A stretch of DNA of 12,745 nucleotides, from positions 1-12,745 of the forward strand of contig CAZGUY010000018.1 of NCBI GenBank assembly GCA_964528795.1, read 5' to 3'. The position numbers and the translations under genes were made by a program. Source of the DNA: DATFJC01 sp964528795 (lineage in GTDB: Bacteria > Patescibacteriota > Patescibacteriia > UBA2591 > UBA6264). Under the pieces are notes generated by a model, which ran no database searches, was not told the DNA's origin, and saw only the letters and a list, made by a program, of their open reading frames with translations. Positions 7,460 to 12,745 of the stretch are shown piece by piece (position 1 is the stretch's first letter; the number at the start of each line of letters is the position of its first letter).

Positions 7460-7465
7460 ATTATA
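7460..7465 (-). promoter_or_regulatory. -10 element of a possible leaderless tsaE promoter
   Basis: On the minus strand a perfect TATAAT ends 8 nt before the tsaE ATG, placing the predicted start at or within about 2 nt of the initiation codon. The -35 region (TTTATC near 7488-7483) is weak. The spacing is identical to that of tsaD. Confidence 0.4.
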
Positions 7466-7492
7466 TAAAAAAATTTAATTTTGATAAACGAA

Positions 7493-7592
7493 NNNNNNNN
7501 NNNNNNNNNNNNNNNNNNNNNNNNNNNNNNNNNNNNNNNNNNNNNNNNNNNNNNNNNNNNNNNNNNNNNNNNNNNNNNNNNNNNNNNNNNNN
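7493..7592. other. Assembly gap (100 N)
   Basis: This is exactly 100 N, a placeholder of unknown true length. It removes the 3' end of the small gene starting at 7793 and whatever separates it from tsaE. Nothing can be said about the missing content. Confidence 0.98.
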
Positions 7593-7793
7593 GGCGCTTT
7601 CATGTGTAGCATATAAATCGCTCTTTTTTTCTTCCACGTCTTCCGCTACAGTACTCTCTACTCCTGCAGCTTTAACGAAACTCTGGCCAACTTTAGCTTC
7701 TCTGCGACTCAGGTTTTCATTCTCTTCCATAACCTGAACTGCCTCTTCTAAGCCAAAGGTTCCTCTAAATATTCTTTTCAAGAGAGTTAACAT
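7593..7793 (-). CDS. Unrecognised small protein, 3' end lost in the gap
   Basis: I do not recognise this protein. The visible 67 residues start MLTLLKRIFRGTFGLEEA. They give a short basic/hydrophobic N-terminus (LLKRIFRGTFGL) and then a polar, Glu/Lys/Ala-rich stretch (VQVMEENENLSRREAKVG, VEEKKSDLYATHESA) that looks helical or disordered. There is no Cys, no clear membrane segment and no signal peptide. The start is well fixed by AAAGGAGG 7 nt upstream, the only strong Shine-Dalgarno sequence in the window. The promoter (TTGACA, 16 nt, TGCTATACT) is also the best here, so the gene is probably strongly expressed. By hand count about 42% of its bases are G or C, clearly above the roughly 30% of nearby genes, which may point to recent transfer or different codon selection. 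Continuation of this frame beyond the N run (7492-7461) is probably an artefact. Confidence 0.7.
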
Positions 7794-7800
7794 AATGTGT

Positions 7801-7808
7801 CCTCCTTT
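7801..7808 (-). promoter_or_regulatory. Strong Shine-Dalgarno sequence
   Basis: AAAGGAGG on the minus strand lies 7 nt before the ATG at 7793 and decides that start over a TTG at 7826. No other gene in the window has a comparable ribosome-binding site. Confidence 0.85.
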
Positions 7809-7859
7809 TAAAATTAAAAATAGCAAATTTTTTCAAATATTTTTTTAATTTCATTATCA

Positions 7860-7887
7860 AGTATAGCAGATTTTGGCTTTTTGTCAA
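7860..7887 (-). promoter_or_regulatory. Strong extended -10 promoter for the small unknown gene
   Basis: On the minus strand a perfect TTGACA (7887-7882) is followed by a 16-nt spacer and TATACT (7865-7860) preceded by TGC, an extended -10. The predicted start near 7853 leaves a leader of about 60 nt before the ATG at 7793. Confidence 0.75.
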
Positions 7888-8003
7888 GGGGTAAATTAGG
7901 CATTAGTTCACAACTTAGATTTTATCTTTATTAAGGTTTAAATTCGGGATTATATTGTGGTAAAATAAAAAAAAGACTTAAAAATCCTATTTTTTTAAAA
8001 TTT

Positions 8004-9062
8004 TTATATTTTTAAATTTGGGTCAGCTTGAAGGGTTTCCCAGGTATGGTTTAACTTTTCCTTTTCGCTTTTATTTAAATTTTTATAATCAAAGTAAGCA
8101 GTGGTAGCAATCATAGAAGCATTGTCAGTGCAAAGCTTGAATTCAGGTACAAAAAATTCAATGTCTAAACTTTTTGCTTTTTTTGCTAATGTTTGACGCA
8201 AAGTTTTATTAGCAGCTACCCCACCACTTAAAAGAATTGATTTAGCTTGAAATTTTTTAGTAGCTTTGATTGTTTTTTTAGTTAATACTTCTACTATAGC
8301 TTGTTGGGTTTCATAAGATATAGATTGAATAAAGTGTTTGTTTTTAAGTTTGTCTTTATTGTCTTGGGCTAAATAAAGAACAGCAGTTTTAAGGCCCGAG
8401 AAACTAAAATCGAAATTATCTGAGTTTATCATTGGGCGAGGAAGGGAAAAATCGAATTTATCTTTAATAGCCTTTGTTTGATCTTCCCATTTTTTTGCCT
8501 TTTTAGATATTTCTGGTCCTCCTGGGTAGCCTAATCCTAAGATTTTGGCTGTTTTGTCAAAACATTCTCCGGCTGCATCGTCTCTTGTTTGTCCTAATCT
8601 TTTATAAGAGTTCTTTTTAAAAAGACTTATTTCAGTATGACCCCCAGAAGCAATTAAAGAAACAGCTGGATAAGGTATATTTGGGTTTTTAACAAAATTA
8701 GCTCTAATGTGAGCTTTTAAATGATTTATACCTATTAATGGTATTTTTTTAGTAAAACTCAATGCCTTAGCTGTTTCAATACCAACCAAAAGAGAAGTGA
8801 CAAGGCCTGGACCATGGGTTACGCTTATTAAATCAATATTAGATAAAGAAAAACCTGACTTTTTAAAAGTCTCTTCAATAACAGGTATTATTTTTTTAAT
8901 GTGAGCTCTAGCAGCTACTTCTGGCACAATGCCACCATATTTTTTATGGATCGGAATTTGACTAGCAACTGTGTTGGCTATAATATTGATTTTTCCGTTC
9001 TTACCTTGAATTATAGAAGCAGCTGTTTCATCACAAGATGTTTCAATTCCTAATATATTCAT
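8004..9062 (-). CDS. tsaD: tRNA N6-adenosine threonylcarbamoyltransferase TsaD
   Basis: TsaD transfers the threonylcarbamoyl group from threonylcarbamoyl-AMP to A37 of tRNA, working with TsaB and TsaE. The 352-residue length is normal for the family. Motifs in order are ETSCDETA at 7-14; EVAARAH; the metal-binding H114-x3-H118 in GINHLKAH; ASGGHTE at 138-144; DDAAGECFDKTAK at 161-173; GLGYPGGPEI; FSFSGLKTA; LSGGVAANKTLR; and CTDNASMIA with the third metal ligand D313. All expected ligands are present. tsaE is on the same strand about 0.6 kb downstream, separated by an unrelated small gene and a gap. An extended -10 (TGCTATAAT) ends 8 nt before the ATG, so the transcript is probably leaderless. 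The stop is TAA. Confidence 0.97.
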   Translation of the reverse strand: MNILGIETSCDETAASIIQGKNGKINIIANTVASQIPIHKKYGGIVPEVAARAHIKKIIPVIEETFKKSGFSLSNIDLISVTHGPGLVTSLLVGIETAKALSFTKKIPLIGINHLKAHIRANFVKNPNIPYPAVSLIASGGHTEISLFKKNSYKRLGQTRDDAAGECFDKTAKILGLGYPGGPEISKKAKKWEDQTKAIKDKFDFSLPRPMINSDNFDFSFSGLKTAVLYLAQDNKDKLKNKHFIQSISYETQQAIVEVLTKKTIKATKKFQAKSILLSGGVAANKTLRQTLAKKAKSLDIEFFVPEFKLCTDNASMIATTAYFDYKNLNKSEKEKLNHTWETLQADPNLKI

Positions 9063-9070
9063 ACCTATTT

Positions 9071-9079
9071 ATTATAGCA
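9071..9079 (-). promoter_or_regulatory. Extended -10 promoter of tsaD, probably leaderless
   Basis: On the minus strand TGCTATAAT (9079-9071) ends 8 nt before the tsaD ATG at 9062. A start 6-8 nt after the -10 falls on or just before the ATG. No good -35 is found at 16-17 nt; a TTGTCA lies at a short 14-nt spacing. Confidence 0.5.
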
Positions 9080-9126
9080 GAAAATCCTATTGACAAAAAA
9101 CTCTCCTTGTGTTAATTTAAAAATGG

Positions 9127-9152
9127 TTTATCCACAGATATATTTGGATAAA
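9127..9152. promoter_or_regulatory. DnaA box in an inverted repeat
   Basis: A perfect TTATCCACA (9128-9136, plus) faces TTTGGATAA (9143-9151), which read on the minus strand is TTATCCAAA, one base from consensus. The outer arms TTTATCCA (9127-9134) and TGGATAAA (9145-9152) form an exact 8-bp inverted repeat with a 10-nt centre. It lies directly upstream of the promoter at 9157-9183. Confidence 0.55.
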
Positions 9153-9156
9153 TTAT

Positions 9157-9183
9157 TTGACATATTATTTAAAATAATATAAT
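9157..9183 (+). promoter_or_regulatory. Promoter with perfect -35 and -10 hexamers upstream of the rRNA region
   Basis: TTGACA (9157-9162) and TATAAT (9178-9183) are both perfect, though the 15-nt spacer is shorter than ideal. The predicted start is near 9190. Another TTGACA at 9090-9095 is followed 17 nt later by a weak TTAATT-type -10, so tandem promoters are possible. The first transcribed element is a tiny ORF and a terminator, not the 23S gene itself. Confidence 0.5.
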
Positions 9184-9210
9184 CTTAAAAATACATATAT
9201 TCTTCTTATA

Positions 9211-9261
9211 ATGTATTTTATGCAAAACAAAAAACTAAAATTTATTAAGTCAGCTGGCTGA
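9211..9261 (+). other. Possible leader peptide ORF (13 or 16 residues)
   Basis: In-frame ATGs at 9211 and 9220 open a tiny frame, the shorter being MQNKKLKFIKSAG, ending at TGA 9259-9261. It falls between a good promoter and an intrinsic terminator, and its last codons overlap a sequence able to pair with the terminator stem. There is no Shine-Dalgarno sequence and no run of one amino acid. In AT-rich DNA such a frame can arise by chance, so coding is unproven. Confidence 0.2.
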
Positions 9262-9290
9262 TTTTAAAGAGGCTATTTTTAAGCACTTTT

Positions 9291-9319
9291 AAGCCGCTGA
9301 CAAGCGGTTTTTTGTTTTT
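9291..9319 (+). terminator. Intrinsic terminator upstream of 23S rRNA
   Basis: An 8-bp stem (9291-9298 with 9303-9310, core CCGCT/AGCGG) with a GACA loop leads into a T run (9308-9313) and more Ts at 9315-9319. It stands between the promoter at 9157-9183 and the 23S gene, so it ends a short transcript of about 120 nt unless it is read through. Confidence 0.7.
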
Positions 9320-9486
9320 GAGAGATTGTTCATTACAATTGAATAAAGTAGAGATATTGCAATGTATATTATCTATTATTACATAATTATATAACTATAG
9401 ATGCAATTTCATTTTATTATTACTACTTACCAATTAATTTATTAATTAAAGGCATATTAAATATTGCACATAATACAAAATTAATT
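9320..9486. other. AT-rich spacer before 23S, no gene seen
   Basis: I find no ORF, tRNA or 16S end here. TGTTCATTACA at 9327-9337 faintly resembles a boxA antitermination site (TGYTCTTTRA). Many A/T runs make -10-like matches meaningless. The 5' rRNA processing arm begins at 9487. Confidence 0.5.
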
Positions 9487-9512
9487 TTTGTCTATTATGT
9501 GGTAGATTAGAA
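9487..9512 (+). repeat. 5' arm of the 23S rRNA processing stem
   Basis: These 26 bases pair with 12513-12538: 20 outer pairs are perfect, followed by one G-U and five further pairs. The outer part lies outside the mature rRNA and the inner part forms helix H1 of 23S. Such stems are the usual RNase III substrates, and rnc is in this window. Confidence 0.9.
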
Positions 9513-12500
9513 TGTTAGGGCATTTGGTGGATGCCTAGACACTAAAAGCCGATGAAGGACGTAGCAGTCTGCGATAAGCCTCGGGGAAGTGACGAGCAAC
9601 TTTTGATCCGGGGATTTCCGAATGGGGAAACCTGCTTATTGGAAGAATAAGCGATCCTATTTTTAGGATAGGGCACTCAGGGAATTGAAACATCTTAGTA
9701 CCTGATGGAAAGGAAAGCGAAATCTTTTTGATTAGCTATTTCCTTAGTAGTGGCGAGCGAACGGGAATGAGTCTAAACCTTACAAAACCTGACCTGTTTT
9801 AAAGGGCACCTTCGGGTGACTCTTTAAAACAATAAAAGGCTTTAGGGCCAAAATGTTTTGTAGGGAGTTGTGAGGGGATATCGTGTTGCTTCCTAAAGAG
9901 CATAGTTATTTACTATAAATTTAGCCGAATGGTTCGGAATCAGTCAACCAAAGAAGGTGAAAGTCCTGTAGGTAAAAAATTTATAGAAATAACAGATATT
10001 CTTCTCAAGTAGCACTGGTCCCGTGAAAACTAGTGCGAATCCGGGCGGCCTATCGTCCAAGACTAAATACTTTTAGTGATCAATAGTGAACTAGTACCGT
10101 GAGGGAAAGTTGAAAAGTAGCCCGTTTAGGGCGTTGAAATAGCACCTGAAACCAAATGCTAACAATGAGTCAGAGCTCTGGTTATACCAGGGTGATGGCG
10201 TGCCTTTTGGAGAATGAGCCAACGAGTTCTTCTTTTTTCTAAGTCTAAAAAGTATTAGCTTTGAAGGCGTAGGGAAACCAAGTATTAAAAGTGCACCCAA
10301 GAAGAAGGAAGAGACCCGAAGTCGAGTGAGCTATCCATGGCCAGGGTGAACCCTAACGAAAGTTAGGGGGAGGCCCGAACCTATTGGTGTTGCAAAACCA
10401 TAGGATGAGCTGTGGATAGGGGTAAAAAGCCAATCGAACTCGGTGATAGCTGGTTCTCCCCGAAATAGCTGTAGGGCTAGCCTGCTTTAGTAAGCTGCGG
10501 GGGTAGAGCACTGAATGGGAAAGGATGGATTATTCCTACCTTCCCCAATCAAACTCCTAATACCGTGGTGGTAAGAAGCAGAGTCAGACGGTGGTGGCTA
10601 AGCTCCATTCGTCGAAAGGGAAAAAGCCCAGATCTCTATCTAAGGTCCCAAAGTCCAAGTTAAGTGTTAAAGGTAGTGAAGCGGCTTAGACAGTCAGGAG
10701 GTTGGCTTAGAAGCAGCCATCCTTTAAAGAAAGCGTAATAGCTCACTGAGCAAGTTACTTTGCGCCAAAAATTTATCGGGGCTCAAACTTGGCACCGAAG
10801 ATGAGAATGTTTTTTCTTTTGAAAAAACATGGTAGGGGAGCGTTCTCTTATGCTTTGAAGTCGAATCGCAAGGTTCGGTGGAGCGTAGAGAAGCGAGAAT
10901 GTTGGCATAAGTAGTAAGAAGTCTGGTGAGAAACCAGGCCACCGTAAGCCAAAGGTTTCCTGGGCACTGATTGTCAACCCAGGGTTAGGCGATCCTAACC
11001 TATCCGCCGAAAGGTTGGTAGGGATGGACAGACGGTTAATATTCCGTCCCTTAAATATTCGTGTGATGGGGTGACGCTTTCTTTTGCTTGGAGCGTAAAT
11101 TGGTTTTTGCGTTTAAGTAATAGGTGGGTCTTTTAGGCAAATCCGAAAGACAAAAACCTATTATGAACAGGTATCTGCTTTTTGCAGAGACTCCAGGGTC
11201 GAGAAAGCCGAGAAAAGCCTCTAGCGTTAAGAATATTTAATTCGTACCAAAACCAACACAGGTAGGCGAGGAGAGTATCCTCAGGTGGACGAGATAGTCC
11301 TTGTTTAGGAATTCGGCAACAAATAGTCTGTAACTTCGGGATAAAGACTCCCCAATATTATTATTGGGGTGCAATTAAATTTGCTGGGCGACTGTTTACC
11401 AAAAACACAGGTCCCTGCTCAAACCGTAAGGTGATGTATAGGGGCTGACGCCTGGCCAGTGTTAGAAAGTTAAGAGGAAAGGTGATCTTTCAATTTATTG
11501 AGAGTGAGCTTTGAATCTAAGCTCTAATGAACGCCGGCGGTAACTATAACTGTCCTAAGGTAGCGAAATCCCTTGTCGGGTAAGTTCCGACCTGCATGAA
11601 AGGCGTAACGACTTGGCAGCTGTCTCAACAAGGACCTCGACGAAATTGCAATGGGCGTGAAGATGCGCTCTATCTACGGTAAGACGAAAAGACCCCGTGA
11701 AGCTTTACTACAACTTGACATTGGGTTAAGGATGCAACTGTTCAGTGTAGGTGGGAGCCTTTACTTGTTTTCAAGTAAGGGCATCAATGAGACACCACTC
11801 TCTTGTATGTTTAATTCTTATTCCGCAAATTAGCGGGAAACAGTGTCTGGTGGGTAGTTTGTCTGGGGCGGATGCCTCCCAAAGAGTAACGGAGGCGTTT
11901 AAAGGTCAGCTTGGCACGGATGGAAATCGTGCTGGACGTGCAAAGGCATAAGCTGGCTTGACGGCAAGACTTACAAGTCGCGCCGAGAGGAAACTCCAAC
12001 TTAGTGAACCGACGTTTGTTTATAGAAACGGCGGAGATCAACGGATAAAAGCTACTCCGGGGATAACAGGTTCATTGCGCCCAAGAGCTCAAATCGACGG
12101 CGCAGTTTGACACCTCGATGTCGGCTCATCCTATCCTGGCGGTGAAACCGCTGCCAAGGGTTTGGCTGTTCGCCAATTAAAAGGGTACGCGAGCTGGGTT
12201 CAGACCGTTGTGAAACAGGTCGGTCTCTATCTACCGTAGACGTACGAAACTTGAGAGGGTTTTTCGATAGTACGAGAGGACCTCGAAGAGCAAACCTCTA
12301 GTGTACCAGTTGTCCTACCAAGGGCATTGCTGGGTAGCTACGTTTGATCAGGATAAGCGCTGAAAGCATATAAGCGTGAAGCCAGCCTCAAGATAAGGTT
12401 TCGACTGAACTCTTTTTAGAGTTCTAAGAGGCACCCAGGAGATTACTGGGTTAATAGGCTCTAGGTGTAAGTCTGGCAACAGATTTAGCCGAGGAGTACT

Positions 12501-12520
12501 AATCAGCCGAATTTCTAGTC
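9505..12520 (+). rRNA. rrl: 23S ribosomal RNA, complete
   Basis: The gene is recognised by many universally conserved blocks: GGTGGATGCC near the start, GCGATGAAGGACGT-like sequence, CCGTGAGGGAAAG, GAAACCGAG-type helices, AGAAAGCGTAATAGCTCACTG in the GTPase centre, TAACTATAACTGTCCTAAGG in H69-71, AAGACCCCGTGAA, GGGGATAACAGG, CACCTCGATGTCGGCTCAT, the A-loop GGCTGTTCGCC, and AGTACGAGAGGACC in the sarcin-ricin loop. The ends are set by helix H1 and the flanking stem and may be off by a few bases. At about 3016 nt it is a little longer than E. coli (2904). I see no group I intron or homing-endonuclease insert. Covarying pairs relative to E. coli (2057-2611 as A-U, 2456-2495 as U-A) show a functional molecule. 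The L1-stalk tip is shortened. No 16S gene lies upstream. Confidence 0.98.
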
Positions 12521-12538
12521 TACCACATAATAGACAAA
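12513..12538 (+). repeat. 3' arm of the 23S rRNA processing stem
   Basis: This is the reverse complement of 9487-9512 apart from one G-U pair. It closes the 23S precursor stem and ends about 20 nt before the 5S gene, so 23S and 5S are cut from one transcript. Confidence 0.9.
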
Positions 12539-12544
12539 TATAGT

Positions 12545-12689
12545 AAAATTGGGTGCAGCATTCTCGGTGTTACTAGCGGAACGGTTACACCTGATCCCAT
12601 TCCGAACTCAGAAGTTAAGCGTTCCAGCGCTGATGGTAGTCCCTTTGGGATGAGAGTAGGTCAATGCCGAGAATATTGCATCCAATTTT
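12545..12689 (+). repeat. 5S rRNA processing stem (arms 12545-12557 and 12677-12689)
   Basis: The two 13-nt arms are complementary with a single G-U pair. They flank the 5S gene, separated from its own terminal helix by 2-nt mismatched bulges, and probably guide its maturation. Confidence 0.8.
12560..12674 (+). rRNA. rrf: 5S ribosomal RNA
   Basis: About 115 nt. The terminal helix ATTCTCGG/CCGAGAAT is perfect. Internal 5S hallmarks are present: CACCTGATCCCATTCCGAAC, TCAGAAGTTAAGC, and GATGGTAGT with GAGAGTAGGTC. It follows 23S by about 40 nt and is cotranscribed with it. The exact mature ends may differ by one or two bases. Confidence 0.97.
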
Positions 12690-12692
12690 AAA

Positions 12693-12719
12693 AAAACCCG
12701 AATTAATTTTCGGGTTTTT
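12693..12719 (+). terminator. Intrinsic terminator of the 23S-5S operon
   Basis: A 10-bp stem (12693-12702 with 12709-12718, core ACCCGAA/TTCGGGT) with a 6-nt loop and a T run closes the rRNA transcript just after 5S. It marks the end of the operon, so no 16S or tRNA follows in the same unit. Confidence 0.9.
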
Positions 12720-12733
12720 ATTTTATTTATAAT

Positions 12734-12742
12734 TTATCCACA
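12734..12742 (+). promoter_or_regulatory. DnaA box at the right edge
   Basis: This is a third perfect TTATCCACA, in AT-rich DNA right after the rRNA terminator and 3 nt from the window end. Whether it starts a cluster beyond the edge cannot be seen. Confidence 0.5.
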
Positions 12743-12745
12743 GTG

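Noticed and set aside
7461..7492. Coding frame continuing beyond the gap from the small unknown gene
   Set aside because: The join across 100 N is arbitrary. The fragment is AT-rich noncoding sequence overlapping the tsaE -10 region.
7794..7826. Upstream TTG start for the small unknown gene
   Set aside because: The Shine-Dalgarno sequence at 7801-7808 lies inside that extension and is ideally placed for the ATG at 7793.
1..9062. Alternative genetic code (TGA read as Gly or Trp)
   Set aside because: Long frames of dnaA, pilB, tsaD and smc contain no internal TGA and end at TAA or TAG; Trp is encoded by TGG. The absence of TGA stops is only a usage bias.
9123..9182. A 19-codon frame (MVYPQIYLDKLFDILFKII) over the DnaA palindrome and promoter
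   Set aside because: It has no ribosome-binding site, coincides with the regulatory repeat and promoter, and is of a length common by chance in AT-rich DNA.
10091..12041. Several 60-76 codon frames on both strands inside the 23S gene (10091-10300, 10724-10942, 10783-10977, 11651-11833, 11751-11951, 11811-12041)
   Set aside because: They overlap highly conserved rRNA helices, encode no recognisable protein and are chance open frames in structured RNA genes.
9505..12520. Intron or homing endonuclease within 23S
   Set aside because: The length is near normal and the conserved blocks in H69-71, the peptidyl transferase loop and the sarcin-ricin loop are continuous.
1..12745. CRISPR arrays, insertion sequences, tRNA genes
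   Set aside because: I saw no regularly spaced repeats, transposase motifs, terminal inverted repeats around a gene, or tRNA cloverleaf with a TTCRA loop on either strand.

Overview
The window looks like a scaffold from a streamlined, AT-rich bacterium, most likely a member of the Candidate Phyla Radiation (Patescibacteria, perhaps Parcubacteria-like). That placement is an inference. It rests on the low GC of the protein genes, very short intergenic gaps, near absence of Shine-Dalgarno sequences, an unusually short SMC, a 23S rRNA with a reduced L1 stalk and no 16S beside it, and a type IV pilus ATPase next to housekeeping genes. All complete frames read in the standard code. Every stop I can see is TAA or TAG. 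Two runs of exactly 100 N (1909-2008 and 7493-7592) are scaffold gaps of unknown true length, and each interrupts a gene.

Left block (1-2829, minus strand): a tight operon read rpmF (L32) - nusB - rnc (RNase III, holed by the first gap) - smc (runs off the left edge). It joins translation, rRNA antitermination, rRNA processing and chromosome organisation. A good promoter sits at 2883-2910.

Centre (2830-6981, plus strand): a divergent control region with a perfect DnaA box leads into dnaA, then a predicted ATP-cone/PD-(D/E)XK nuclease, then pilB. They are separated by 4 and 3 nt and end at a terminator (6995-7026) shared with the convergent tsaE.

Right-centre (7029-9062, minus strand): tsaE and tsaD belong to the tRNA t6A pathway. 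Between them is an unrecognised small gene, cut by the second gap, that has the best promoter and the only strong Shine-Dalgarno sequence in the window plus a higher GC than its neighbours. tsaE and tsaD each have a TATAAT exactly 8 nt before the ATG, which suggests leaderless mRNAs.

Right (9063-12745, plus strand): a 440-bp AT-rich control region holds a palindromic DnaA box, a TTGACA/TATAAT promoter, a tiny possible leader ORF and an intrinsic terminator with an alternative pairing. It is followed by a complete 23S rRNA and 5S rRNA, each enclosed by a processing stem, then a terminator and a third perfect DnaA box at the window edge. No 16S rRNA or tRNA is present.

The observations most worth pursuing are the apparently hinge-less SMC, the ATP-cone nuclease between dnaA and pilB, the strongly expressed unknown small gene, the three DnaA boxes, the attenuator-like element before 23S, and the shortened L1 stalk.
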